From: a virus
DNA length: 64,000 nt
IMG/VR virus record: IMGVR_UViG_3300050821_003619
Coordinates: 45,251 to 109,250 of that record
Reading direction: 5' to 3' (one strand)
Notes under the pieces: model-generated
Seen by the model: only the letters and a program-made list of their open reading frames with translations
Told to the model about the DNA's origin: nothing
Databases searched by the model: none
Position numbers and translations under genes: made by a program
Shown here: positions 14,991 through 22,239 of the stretch, in pieces
How positions within the stretch are numbered: the first letter of the stretch is position 1
Layout: each line of letters begins with the position of its first letter

Positions 14991-16387
14991 TGCTCAAAAA
15001 ACTTTTATTGTTCTTGTTCGTCGTAGCTTGTACGGTAACCGGTGTAGCCCAGATGGGAACAGGCATTTCCCAATTTGCAACGGCTGTCACCGGAGATAAC
15101 TTCGCACTATGCAGTGTATCCACGGGACGAAACTGCTTTAACCTTAGTGGTCCTGCATCTCCTGTGACCTTTACCAAGGTTGGGGCAGGTGTGGATAAAT
15201 TCGCTCTTGCTTTGGATGTGAACGGAAACATCTACAAGTTTAACGAATACCCGTCTGGAATCTGGACGGCTCTGCCTAATTTGGGAACTGGTTACAAAGG
15301 CATTGCTGTAGGAGACGCTAATCACGTCTACGTTCTAAAGAATGCCCGAGGAGCCGACTTTTACATCTACCAGCTAAACATGTCTACTGGAGCGCTGACA
15401 GCAGTCGCCGGAGGAGCAGGACAGCAGATTTCTGCCAAGGGCTCAACCGTAACAACCGCCATTAGCAACGGGGACGCTTTTGTAAGTCAAAACGGGGGAG
15501 AGTGGACTCTACTCCCGTGTGTCGGATGTTGGCGGTATGTTTCTCCGGCTTCTATTGGATACAGTGATTTTGTAGGTGCTAAAACCGATGAAAGTCTTTG
15601 GTACTACAACGGGAGCACTTTGAAACAAATTACTCCCGGTGGAGGATTGGCTATAGAAATGTCGCTCGAAGGCGATATCTATGTCATTGGCGGGGATAAT
15701 CCTGATCACATCTATCACTTGATCCTGTACAACTTCCTTAGCGGGAAAATAGCATGGGATGAGCTTGGTGGTGGACCTATGAGTGCCATCGCTACTGGCG
15801 GTACGATGTTCAACTGGTTCATTGGACCCCCGGTGAACGGATACACTATCTATCGCTTCGCAGACCAAGCTATCGGTGGACAAACAACTTTAACCGAAAA
15901 TTCTGTACAATGCTCTGGTCCCGGCTGTCCGGCGACTCACGTAGGAAAAACTTCGGCAGGACTGAACTTGTCTTCTAGTAATACTCCCAGTCCCAATACG
16001 GTTCCCGGCTCTCTTACTCAATGGACCGGTAATCCTACCAATCCGTTCAACATTAAATCGATTGCATGGGATAGTAACCCTTTCGATTGTTTAGATGATT
16101 TTGGTTGCAACATGATTTTCGACAATTCCACAGTGAACTGCAGCGTGCTTGGAAACATCGACAATCAGACTCTGGCAGATGGTGGACCATTGCCCTTGTG
16201 CCCTCCAGACAATCAATGCTGTTCTCTGGCGGACCCCGGCAACAAGAGCCTGCATCAATGCAGTGCGTTTTGTCCGCAGTATTGTCCTCCTCCACCACCA
16301 AAGCCGCCTGTTCCACCAACTCCTCCGAAGCCGAAGCCTACACCGCTTCCTCTTCCGTATCCTTGTAAGATTCATTGCCGCAAGTAA
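14990..16387 (+). CDS. Secreted tectonin-like beta-propeller protein with Cys/Pro-rich tail
   Basis: The protein has 465 residues. A Sec signal peptide (MLKKLLLFLFVVACTVTGVA) precedes about 300 residues of repeated DxNGNIYKFNEY..., VGDANHVYVLKN, KTDESLWYYNGSTLKQI and LEGDIYVIGG segments. These are the Asp/Asn-Gly-x-hydrophobic-Tyr/Trp blades typical of tectonin-type beta-propellers. The last 90 residues hold about 14 Cys, a DGGPLPLCPPDNQCCSL motif also found in the leftward gene at 22028, and a Pro/Lys spacer ending in PCKIHCRK. A secreted lectin-like propeller is unusual for a phage; binding of host or competitor surface glycans is plausible but inferred. A hairpin follows the stop. Confidence 0.7.
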   Translation: MLKKLLLFLFVVACTVTGVAQMGTGISQFATAVTGDNFALCSVSTGRNCFNLSGPASPVTFTKVGAGVDKFALALDVNGNIYKFNEYPSGIWTALPNLGTGYKGIAVGDANHVYVLKNARGADFYIYQLNMSTGALTAVAGGAGQQISAKGSTVTTAISNGDAFVSQNGGEWTLLPCVGCWRYVSPASIGYSDFVGAKTDESLWYYNGSTLKQITPGGGLAIEMSLEGDIYVIGGDNPDHIYHLILYNFLSGKIAWDELGGGPMSAIATGGTMFNWFIGPPVNGYTIYRFADQAIGGQTTLTENSVQCSGPGCPATHVGKTSAGLNLSSSNTPSPNTVPGSLTQWTGNPTNPFNIKSIAWDSNPFDCLDDFGCNMIFDNSTVNCSVLGNIDNQTLADGGPLPLCPPDNQCCSLADPGNKSLHQCSAFCPQYCPPPPPKPPVPPTPPKPKPTPLPLPYPCKIHCRK

Positions 16388-16395
16388 CCTAATGG

Positions 16396-16413
16396 GGAGC
16401 CCTACGGGGCTCC
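16396..16413 (+). terminator. Hairpin between the secreted propeller gene and recA
   Basis: GGAGCCC and GGGCTCC pair around TACG with a seven-pair stem. No T-run follows (TCTAACTT), so it may be a weak terminator or an RNA-stabilising hairpin. It resembles the GGGAGCC/GGCTCCC hairpin that ends the tmRNA. Confidence 0.5.
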
Positions 16414-16434
16414 TCTAACTTAGAAAGGCATAGA

Positions 16435-17526
16435 TTGGCTTTTGGTAAAAAGAAAGAAAAAGAAGAGATTAAGAAAGAAAAAGTTGAAGCGCCCACAACT
16501 GAAGTAGAAAAGTTTAAGCGTCTCTTCGCCCTGTCTACCCAATTGGACAAGGACTTCAACACAGAAAATACATTGCAACGTATGGACAGCAAGGTTATAG
16601 TTGCTGTACCTAGCATTGCTACAGGTCTTCCAACTTTTGACTATACTGTAATGCAAAGTGGTGGCATTCCTCGTGGTCGAATCATAGAAATATTCGGCCC
16701 AGAATCCGCTGGCAAAACCAGTATCACTTTGCACATTATTGCCGAAGAGCAGCGTAACGGAGGCATAGCAGCCTTCGTTGACGCCGAGCACGCCCTTGAT
16801 CCGTCCTATGCCCGAAAGCTAGGGGTCAATGTCGATAAGCTGCTGATCAGTCAGCCCAGCTACGGCGAGCAGGCTCTAACCATTGTGGAGAGGCTGATTG
16901 AGTCTAAAGCCGTCAGCATAATCGTGGTGGATTCTGCCGCTGCTCTTACACCCAAGGCCGAATTAGAAGGAGAGATGGGAGATAACCATGTAGGGCTGCA
17001 ATCCCGTATGATGTCTCAGGCTATGCGTAAGCTGGCCGGTATCGCCTTCGACAACAAGGTCACAGTAATATTCATTAACCAGATACGCGAGAAGATTGGC
17101 ACCATGTACGGCAATCCAGAGACTACGCCCGGTGGACGTGCTCTAAAGCACTATGCCAGCGTGCGTATCGATGTGCGTCGTAGAGAAGCCATCACTTTGT
17201 CTGGTAGCAAGGAAGACAAAAACATCCTTGGGCACGGTATTAAATTGAAAGCCGTGAAGAACAAAGTGGGTGTACCTTTCCGTGAAACAGAAGTAAAGCT
17301 GTTCTATGAGGATGGGTTTGACAAGATCGACAACTTGATTGAGTTTGCTTCTGACCTAAATCTGTTTGAGAGAGCAGGAGCATGGTACACATATGAGGAG
17401 CAGAGATTTCAGGGCTTAGCCGCTTTGAAAGAAGCTCTGAGTAATGACCCAAAGATCGTTGCATCTATTCAAAATAAAGTTAAAAAGATTGTAGATGCTC
17501 AGGTAGTGGTACCCACAGGAGTATAA
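16435..17526 (+). CDS. recA: RecA recombinase (bacterial type)
   Basis: The protein has 363 residues and starts at TTG after AGAAAGGCATAGA. The core holds GRIIEIFGPESAGKTSI (Walker A 88-96), FVDAEHALDP, IIVVDSAAALTPKAELEGEMGDNHVGLQ (Walker B and L1), FINQIREKIGTMYGNPETTPGGRALKHYASVR (L2) and VKNKVGVPFRE. This is the bacterial RecA layout, not the UvsX type. An unusual N-terminal 20-residue Lys/Glu-rich extension precedes it. The C-terminus lacks the usual acidic tail and ends VVVPTGV. It catalyses strand exchange for phage recombination-dependent replication or repair. Confidence 0.95.
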   Translation: MAFGKKKEKEEIKKEKVEAPTTEVEKFKRLFALSTQLDKDFNTENTLQRMDSKVIVAVPSIATGLPTFDYTVMQSGGIPRGRIIEIFGPESAGKTSITLHIIAEEQRNGGIAAFVDAEHALDPSYARKLGVNVDKLLISQPSYGEQALTIVERLIESKAVSIIVVDSAAALTPKAELEGEMGDNHVGLQSRMMSQAMRKLAGIAFDNKVTVIFINQIREKIGTMYGNPETTPGGRALKHYASVRIDVRRREAITLSGSKEDKNILGHGIKLKAVKNKVGVPFRETEVKLFYEDGFDKIDNLIEFASDLNLFERAGAWYTYEEQRFQGLAALKEALSNDPKIVASIQNKVKKIVDAQVVVPTGV

Positions 17527-18047
17527 TGAAGAAGAAGCTCTGGATACAAACCTATTCGGGGCTGAGGTTTGATTATAGCAACATCAAGGGCAATAGAATC
17601 GTTATAGAGGATATTGCCCACTCTTTATCAAACATCGCCCGATTCACAGGCCACACAGATTTCTACTCAGTGGCTCAGCACTCGATATACGTATCACAAA
17701 ACGTTCCACCAGAGGATGCTCTTTGGGGCCTGCTGCACGATGCTTCAGAAGCGTACGCCGGGGATGTCAATAAACCGCTAAAGAATAAGCTGGGGGACAG
17801 CTATAGGGATATAGAAGGTAAGATTCACCGATTAGTAGCCAAGACCTTTAAACTTAAGGGCAGCATACCTATGTCAGTTCATCTTGCTGACCTTAGGCTG
17901 CTGCTTACAGAGAAAAGAGACCTGTTTCGAGATCAGATACCGTGGGATGGATATGTAGGACTAGAGCCGTTCGCATTCAAGATTAAACCGTGGTCTCCAA
18001 AAGTGGCAAAGAAGAAATTCTTAGAAAAATTCAAATACCTGTACTAG
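17526..18047 (+). CDS. HD-domain phosphohydrolase
   Basis: The protein has 173 residues overlapping the recA stop (TAATG). The conserved FTGHTDFYSVAQHSIYVS (first His near 52), LLHDASEAYAGDV (HD at 71-72) and HLADLRLLLTE follow the HD/YfbR-like pattern common in phages. Such proteins remove phosphate from deoxynucleoside monophosphates or related nucleotides and are thought to tune nucleotide pools. Its place next to recA and among replication genes agrees with that. Confidence 0.82.
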   Translation: MKKKLWIQTYSGLRFDYSNIKGNRIVIEDIAHSLSNIARFTGHTDFYSVAQHSIYVSQNVPPEDALWGLLHDASEAYAGDVNKPLKNKLGDSYRDIEGKIHRLVAKTFKLKGSIPMSVHLADLRLLLTEKRDLFRDQIPWDGYVGLEPFAFKIKPWSPKVAKKKFLEKFKYLY

Positions 18048-18056
18048 GAGAAAGTA

Positions 18057-18329
18057 ATGTATGCCGGACAATTCGAACCAGAGTGGGAAGAGCAATACAA
18101 CTCAGCAGAGCCAATTGACGCACTCAAATACCTTTTCTACCTCATCACAAGGAAAGCGGAAGAGAAAGCGCAACCGAGGAAAAAGAAATCCGGCACTGGC
18201 ACCAAAAAAGTTTCAAGCTCCAGTAAAAGAGTACGTAAGCAAGTGCTGCTCAGTAGCAGCGAAGAAACCGAGAACAGGAACTTCGACTGGAACGCGCTCC
18301 GAAGGATCAGGAAAGAAAGTAACTATTGA
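18057..18329 (+). CDS. Upstream frame of a possibly frameshifted zinc-ribbon gene
   Basis: The frame has 90 residues from the ATG nine bases after AGGAGAAAG. Residues 1-46 (MYAGQFEPEWEEQYNSAEP, IDALKYLFYLITRKAEEKAQ) look like a genuine protein start. After about codon 46 the chain turns into Ser/Lys/Arg low-complexity, while the +1 frame (18061-18447) turns protein-like and ends in a zinc ribbon. The simplest reading is one protein switching from this frame to the other near the A-runs at 18176-18190 or 18204-18210. Confidence 0.5.
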   Translation: MYAGQFEPEWEEQYNSAEPIDALKYLFYLITRKAEEKAQPRKKKSGTGTKKVSSSSKRVRKQVLLSSSEETENRNFDWNALRRIRKESNY

Positions 18330-18447
18330 CCCTACGCAAGTGAAAGGTCTTAGTGGCTGGCGTTGTGGTGCTTGCGGGAAAGCGTGTAAGGTGACGCCTC
18401 AGGCTCCAAAGCCAAAGGAGGATGCACCGGTTGAAACACACGTTTAG
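18061..18447 (+). CDS. Downstream frame of the same locus: C-terminal zinc ribbon
   Basis: The frame has 128 residues. The first half is Ser/Thr/Gln/Asn and Lys/Arg low-complexity as expected for an untranslated frame. The second half contains VKEYVSKCCSVAAK..., LSGWRCGACGKACKV, which is a CC...CxxC...C zinc ribbon common in small phage proteins. An independent ATG four bases after the other frame's ATG exists, so two overlapping proteins cannot be excluded. Its stop lies within the ribosome-site region of the next gene. Confidence 0.55.
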   Translation: MPDNSNQSGKSNTTQQSQLTHSNTFSTSSQGKRKRKRNRGKRNPALAPKKFQAPVKEYVSKCCSVAAKKPRTGTSTGTRSEGSGKKVTIDPTQVKGLSGWRCGACGKACKVTPQAPKPKEDAPVETHV

Positions 18448-18589
18448 GGGCTACATACTGTTTGTTTTTGGTTACATTTTCTTAGCCATTGCACATCGGT
18501 CCCCCAAACCGGAGTTATTTGCCGTTGCCATGTTTCTCTTTATTGTCGCTCTGGTTATGTTTGTTTACAGCATAGTGAGGAATCAATGA
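18431..18589 (+). CDS. Small two-pass membrane protein
   Basis: The protein has 52 residues and starts at TTG, with AAGGAGG nine bases upstream, which decides the start. Two hydrophobic helices are GYILFVFGYIFLAIAH and LFAVAMFLFIVALVMFVY, joined by RSPKPE. It overlaps the next start (ATGA). It could be a holin-like or antiholin-like protein because the following genes include lysis candidates; this is inference. Confidence 0.6.
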   Translation: MKHTFRGYILFVFGYIFLAIAHRSPKPELFAVAMFLFIVALVMFVYSIVRNQ

Positions 18590-18996
18590 AAAAGTTTTTA
18601 TTGCTAACCGTGCTTCTGTTAACGGGACTTACGGAGGCTGCTATACCGAAGCACGGTTCGAATTCATTGGGGGTAGTGATATCACAAGAGAACCCGTTTA
18701 CCTACCGTGCAGGATCAGTCATAACCGTATTTGATGTAGAAGAAGGTAAAGGGTACGTCATACGTATTCAGCCTTACAAAACCTATCTGTCATTCTTTGA
18801 AGACATTTTGGTTTGTGGGGAACATATTGATGCTGGTGGGCAGATCAGTGACGCCATAGATATGTTCGATCAGAAGCAGAACCCTCTTATGCTGGTGTAC
18901 CGTATCCGAGCATCACGCACCGTTGAAGGTGTAGGTTGCCACGAGTTGGTTGGGGTCAACGAGATTAAGGTTAAAAAGGACGACAAATGGAAGTAA
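18586..18996 (+). CDS. Secreted hypothetical protein
   Basis: The protein has 136 residues with a signal peptide (MKKFLLLTVLLLTGLTEAA, cut after TEA). The mature part is beta-like (SLGVVISQENPFTYRAGSVITVFDVEEG, KGYVIRIQPYKTYLSF), with two Cys that could pair. It is coupled by overlap to genes on both sides. It lies in the lysis region, so a periplasmic role is possible. No family is recognised. Confidence 0.6.
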   Translation: MKKFLLLTVLLLTGLTEAAIPKHGSNSLGVVISQENPFTYRAGSVITVFDVEEGKGYVIRIQPYKTYLSFFEDILVCGEHIDAGGQISDAIDMFDQKQNPLMLVYRIRASRTVEGVGCHELVGVNEIKVKKDDKWK

Positions 18997-19391
18997 AGAT
19001 TAAAGTACAGAGAAGTAAACCCACAGGCAAAAGTACTCCCGGCACCATGTCTCTCAATGGAGTTTTCGAATGCTTTACCATGGAGCCTGATCCGGTTACA
19101 CCAGCTATTGCCGGTCACCCTTCAATTCCTGCCGGTGTATATCCTGTGCAGCTAACCAAATCCCCGCATTTAGGTTACATTACTCCAGAACTACTGGCTG
19201 TTCCGGGGCGCTCAGCTATTCGCATTCATATCGCAAACTACCCTACTGAGCTTGAAGGATGCACAGCGGTAGGACAATCACAGGAGCAGGATTTTGTTGG
19301 GTTCAGCAAGAACGCATTCGAGGCGTTGATGCAAAAACTAACGAGCCTGCAGGTAACCACAATTACGGCAGAGTATGTGGATGCTGAGTAA
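18987..19391 (+). CDS. DUF5675-like protein, candidate lysis factor
   Basis: The protein has 134 residues. FECFTMEPD, SIPAGVYPVQLTKSPHLG, PELLAVPGRSAIRIHIANYPTELEGCTAVG match the order of conserved blocks of the DUF5675 family: an LD-transpeptidase-like beta fold with His and Cys in HIAN...EGC. Family members are often found beside endolysins and holins and are suspected to act on peptidoglycan; the activity is not established. No signal peptide is present. Its neighbours are a small membrane protein and a GH108 endolysin. Confidence 0.72.
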   Translation: MEVKIKVQRSKPTGKSTPGTMSLNGVFECFTMEPDPVTPAIAGHPSIPAGVYPVQLTKSPHLGYITPELLAVPGRSAIRIHIANYPTELEGCTAVGQSQEQDFVGFSKNAFEALMQKLTSLQVTTITAEYVDAE

Positions 19392-19536
19392 AATAAACTA
19401 CGGAGAATGGCTAGGATGGGCTGGTGCATTTTTGTCTCTAGGGTCATCAATTGGATACGCGGTGGTTGGAGACAAACGGCGAGCGATATACTACGCTCTG
19501 GCTTTTGGAATCAGCGCTACCGTCCTGTGGAGGTAG
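19381..19536 (+). CDS. Small membrane protein in the lysis region
   Basis: The protein has 51 residues (MLSKINYGEWLGWAGAF...ISATVLWR), overlapping the DUF5675-like stop by 11 bases. Two hydrophobic helices are separated by VVGDKRR. Size, topology and position before an endolysin fit a holin or a holin regulator, but nothing in the sequence proves it. The ribosome site is weak, so translation may depend on coupling. Confidence 0.55.
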   Translation: MLSKINYGEWLGWAGAFLSLGSSIGYAVVGDKRRAIYYALAFGISATVLWR

Positions 19537-19544
19537 GTGGAACA

Positions 19545-19793
19545 TTGAAGATAGTCTCAATGAACGATGTTGGAACACGAATGCAGCATCTTGCCGATTT
19601 GCATGAGCTTTGGACAGACGGCGTAGGTATACTATCTCAGTCAGCATATAAGACTGAATTCAACGATAACCTTGTGGAAGAGTTACACATCTGCATCAAG
19701 CATCTAGAAAACCACATGACAAAAGATTACATACAGAGCGATTACGCTGCGGAGATTAACAAGATCGGAACTACACCACCACCAGAAGAATAA
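19545..19793 (+). CDS. Hypothetical protein
   Basis: The protein has 82 residues from a TTG behind GGAGGTAGGTGG; an ATG at 19560 is an alternative. A longer frame from 19407 exists but its first part only shadows the membrane protein gene. The protein is helical (RMQHLADLHELWTDGVGILS, NLVEELHICIKHLENHM). No family is recognised. Confidence 0.5.
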   Translation: MKIVSMNDVGTRMQHLADLHELWTDGVGILSQSAYKTEFNDNLVEELHICIKHLENHMTKDYIQSDYAAEINKIGTTPPPEE

Positions 19794-19849
19794 AAATAGC
19801 AGTAAAACAAGTGCGCCTTGCTAGCGTACAAAAACACGAAGGAGAATAC

Positions 19850-20449
19850 ATGAAAAGCTTAGTAAAAATGATTGTGCTTGCTGCAATCATCTCATTAAGT
19901 GGTTCGTGCTTTGCCCAGTGCAATGTACGGTGTCAGGCCGCTTTTAAATTTGTTGTGTCCCATGAAGATCGTAACTTAACCGGCGTAGTTAGCCCAGAAC
20001 CATTCGGGGGAGTAGCCCGTTTTGGTGTCAATAGCCACGCGCACCCAGAAGCAATCCGTGCAGGGTTTTACCGTATGAGCAAATTGCGAGCCCTGCGCTA
20101 TGCACAGAACCTGTTCTATAAGCAGTACTGGTCAAAGATGGATTGCGATCAGATTCAGGATTACCACTTGGCATATCGTGTAGCAGACCTTGCTTATAAT
20201 CTTGGACCAATACGTGCTACAATACTTCTACAGCGTGCACTGAATGAGCTAGGATCAAACCTTGTCACTAAAGGATACCTTGGACAAGACACTATAGACG
20301 CTCTGTCAAATCAGCCCTCTTCAGCGGTGAATGTGTTGTTAAAGGTGCAAGCTGTGGGATTCTATTCAAGATTGGCCCGTAAACATACAGTAATGCGTGC
20401 ATGGAAAGCAGTATGGATGGCTAGATTAGCAGAGACTGAGGAGGTATAA
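19850..20449 (+). CDS. GH108-type endolysin (peptidoglycan muramidase) with signal peptide
   Basis: The protein has 199 residues from the ATG behind GAAGGAGAATAC. The N-terminal MKSLVKMIVLAAIISLSGSCFA is a signal peptide or signal-arrest anchor. The body (FKFVVSHEDRNLTGVVSPEPFGGVARFGVN, FYKQYWSKMDCDQIQDYHLAYRVADLAYNLGP, LQRALNELG, LGQDTIDAL) is the GH108 muramidase layout, with Glu39 as likely catalytic acid and the second peptidoglycan-binding-like half. Export by Sec would let it act without, or with only a pinholin-type, holin. The adjacent small membrane protein could control it. Confidence 0.88.
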   Translation: MKSLVKMIVLAAIISLSGSCFAQCNVRCQAAFKFVVSHEDRNLTGVVSPEPFGGVARFGVNSHAHPEAIRAGFYRMSKLRALRYAQNLFYKQYWSKMDCDQIQDYHLAYRVADLAYNLGPIRATILLQRALNELGSNLVTKGYLGQDTIDALSNQPSSAVNVLLKVQAVGFYSRLARKHTVMRAWKAVWMARLAETEEV

Positions 20450-20453
20450 AACT

Positions 20454-21056
20454 ATGACTGACACGGCGGAGTATTACCGCATAGAGGCTCTCAAGAAACA
20501 GTTGGCCGAGGGGCACACTCTCCCGCCTCAGGCTCCGCCAGCGCCGAGCCAATATGAGGTAGACCTTTGTTTGCGTGAGGGACACGCTGCCCATGAAGGC
20601 GTGTGTCGAAATGAAGGCTGCTATTGCACTGGACACGAACCCGCCGCCACGCCAGCAGTTCCTCGGAGCGCCGAGCCTGAGGCTGAGCCAGTTAAATCAT
20701 TCCACAATACGCCGGATTACATTAATGGTCAGAGGTCTATTTTCAGGTTCACAGCGCGATGTTTACAAGAAATTCCACAACAAAATTCCGAAGGCTGGAA
20801 TCGCTACGATACCGATACGGAGCACGTGTTACACGTATGGGCTGCTGGAAAATCCTATGATATTCGCGCTCCAAGGGTAGAATTTTTGCCGTTTGTTGAA
20901 CTTCGCTATGGCGTCTTGTGGGACATAAAAGACGAACCCGCCGCTACGCCAGCAGTTCCTCGGTCCTCACGTTTGGAACTCGCGGAGCAGAAGTTGGCCG
21001 AACAAGGAATCATTTGGGAGGAAGGGAAAGGGTATGTATTCAATGGAAAAGACTGA
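20454..21056 (+). CDS. Hypothetical protein with repeated PAATPAVPRS linkers
   Basis: The protein has 200 residues. It contains two copies of EPAATPAVPRS, one after a Cys-containing N-terminal part (CLREGHAAHEGVCRNEGCYC) and one near the C-terminus, flanking a compact central domain of about 90 residues (NTPDYINGQRSIFRF..., EHVLHVWAAGKSYDIRAPRVEFLPFVELRYGVLWD). Codon use and base composition here are GC-rich and unlike the neighbours, which hints at later acquisition. The function is unknown. Confidence 0.5.
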   Translation: MTDTAEYYRIEALKKQLAEGHTLPPQAPPAPSQYEVDLCLREGHAAHEGVCRNEGCYCTGHEPAATPAVPRSAEPEAEPVKSFHNTPDYINGQRSIFRFTARCLQEIPQQNSEGWNRYDTDTEHVLHVWAAGKSYDIRAPRVEFLPFVELRYGVLWDIKDEPAATPAVPRSSRLELAEQKLAEQGIIWEEGKGYVFNGKD

Positions 21057-21078
21057 GCGAGCGCCAGCAGTTCCTCGG
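20651..21078 (+). repeat. Three copies of a 16-base direct repeat
   Basis: GCCAGCAGTTCCTCGG occurs at 20651-20666, 20948-20963 and 21063-21078. The first two copies extend upstream to a shared GAACCCGCCGC-ACG run. The first two encode the PAVPR linker in one gene; the third lies at the start of the next gene, again reading PAVPR. Confidence 0.8.
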
Positions 21079-21423
21079 GACGCCGCGCGTTGGGAATTTA
21101 ACGGCTGCGGTGAGATATTTCGTAACGGGCAGAAGGTGGCGGTATGTTCTCGATCGATTGGCGGAAATCAGGAAGTATGCAGATTTATCGTGCGGGCCTG
21201 TAGCGATGACGCCACACTCCGCGAGCAGCTTGTCGCCGCACAGAAAGAGATCGAGCGGAAAGGAATTGCGTTGCGGCAACTAGTTGAAAAGCTCGACCAG
21301 ATGGAAAAGCCATTAATGGACCTGTGCATATTGAATCACACGCACGGAAGGCCATACACGGGGCCAAACTGGGCCGAAGAAATGAAGCTGGCCCGCGTCG
21401 CTCTCGCTCAGGAGAAGAAATGA
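21034..21423 (+). CDS. Hypothetical protein carrying a PAVPR motif
   Basis: The protein has 129 residues; the start is at 21034 or three codons later. The N-terminus (MEKTERAPAVPRDA) reuses the repeat found twice in the preceding gene. A small domain (WEFNGCGEIFRNGQKVAVCSRSIGGNQEVCRFIVRA) is followed by a coiled coil (REQLVAAQKEIERKGIALRQLVEKLDQMEK). It ends in an ATGA overlap. The composition matches the preceding gene, not the rest of the block. Confidence 0.5.
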   Translation: MYSMEKTERAPAVPRDAARWEFNGCGEIFRNGQKVAVCSRSIGGNQEVCRFIVRACSDDATLREQLVAAQKEIERKGIALRQLVEKLDQMEKPLMDLCILNHTHGRPYTGPNWAEEMKLARVALAQEKK

Positions 21424-21830
21424 AACTATTTAAACGTATGAGAGACGGGGGACCTGAATCCCCTGTCATTGGTTACTTCCTAATAGAAATTAAATCTCTG
21501 TTCTCAATTGTTCTGCTGCACTTCGGCGGGACCAGAGAGAACTTCCACAGCCACGCTTTCAATGCTGTAACGTTCTGGCTCAAAGGGCGTGTGCAAGAAA
21601 AAATAGTCTCCGCTTTGGGTAAAGAATATGGGCACGCTTGGACAGCAGGAAACTTGAAGTACACACCTCGTGGACTAATGCACAAGGTGGTTCCTATAAC
21701 CGACGCTTGGGCTATTTCATTTCGAGGGCCTTGGTCTAAGACGTGGCAGGAGTTCTCACCTACAGAGAATAAAACCACCACTCTTACGCATGGCCGTAAG
21801 GTGGTAGAGATTGAATATTTCGTAAAATAA
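21420..21830 (+). CDS. Cupin-like phage protein
   Basis: The protein has 136 residues from the ATG overlapping the previous stop; a longer frame upstream is out of place because it covers another gene. RDGGPESPVIGYFLIEIKSLFSI, then ENFHSHAFNAVTFWLKG, and LMHKVVPITDAWAISFRGPWSKTWQEF follow a small cupin-fold protein found in many phages, with His-x-His and a later His as potential metal ligands. The enzymatic role is unknown. It is the last rightward gene before the convergent terminator. Confidence 0.7.
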   Translation: MKLFKRMRDGGPESPVIGYFLIEIKSLFSIVLLHFGGTRENFHSHAFNAVTFWLKGRVQEKIVSALGKEYGHAWTAGNLKYTPRGLMHKVVPITDAWAISFRGPWSKTWQEFSPTENKTTTLTHGRKVVEIEYFVK

Positions 21831-21841
21831 ACAAAAAAAAT

Positions 21842-21882
21842 AGCCCCTGTAGACCTCCGATTTGGAGAAATCTACAGGGGCT
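21842..21882. terminator. Bidirectional intrinsic terminator between convergent gene blocks
   Basis: AGCCCCTGTAGA and TCTACAGGGGCT form a perfect 12-pair stem around an 17-base loop. Rightward it is followed by TTTTCTTATTT; on the other strand the complement of AACAAAAAAAA gives a T8 run. It therefore ends both the rightward block and the leftward block. Confidence 0.9.
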
Positions 21883-21886
21883 TTTC

Positions 21887-22027
21887 TTATTTGGTATGTG
21901 CAACGTCTGCTGCTTTGAAAGGACCGCAACCCTTTGTACGACAAAGAGGCATTGGATCACTTCCATCAGCAAACATATTCATTGGCACCATAGCCAACAT
22001 TAACAACAGGATTAAACGTACTTTCAT
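21887..22027 (-). CDS. Tiny secreted protein
   Basis: The protein has 46 residues, with ATG at 22027 behind GGAGGAAGCTAA. MKVRLILLLMLAMVPMNMFA is a signal peptide. The mature part is only about 25 residues (DGSDPMPLCRTKGCGPFK...), with two Cys likely paired. The DPMPLC motif resembles the GGPLPLC motif of the neighbouring gene and of the rightward propeller protein. It is the last leftward gene, and its stop touches the convergent terminator. Confidence 0.65.
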   Translation of the reverse strand: MKVRLILLLMLAMVPMNMFADGSDPMPLCRTKGCGPFKAADVAHTK

Positions 22028-22198
22028 TTAGCTTCCTCCACAATGTACTGGACCAGTTAAACTGCAGCACTTTTTAGAAGGCTCACAAAGAGGCAACGGG
22101 CCACCATCTTTGCGAACGTGAGAAGCACTGATTGCAGCCTGAGCGATACCGCAGCCTAGGACGCCGAACAGCACGTACAACATCAGTTCTTTCTTCAT
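22028..22198 (-). CDS. Small secreted Cys-rich protein
   Basis: The protein has 56 residues. MKKELMLYVLFGVLGCGIAQAA is a signal sequence; VLGC could be a lipobox, or AQA a signal peptidase I site. The mature part has HVRKDGGPLPLCEPSKKCCSLTG and a C-terminal HCGGS with four Cys. The DGGPLPLC...CCSL core is nearly identical to that in the tail of the propeller protein at 14990-16387. It is directly coupled to the next gene. Confidence 0.65.
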   Translation of the reverse strand: MKKELMLYVLFGVLGCGIAQAAISASHVRKDGGPLPLCEPSKKCCSLTGPVHCGGS

Positions 22199-22239
22199 GT
22201 TTTACTTCTTTCTCTCTGCATCGTTACCACAGAGGCCGT

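Noticed and set aside
20651-21078. Attachment-site or CRISPR repeat
   Set aside because: The 16-base repeats are irregularly spaced, in frame within coding regions, and no integrase or cas gene is present in the window.
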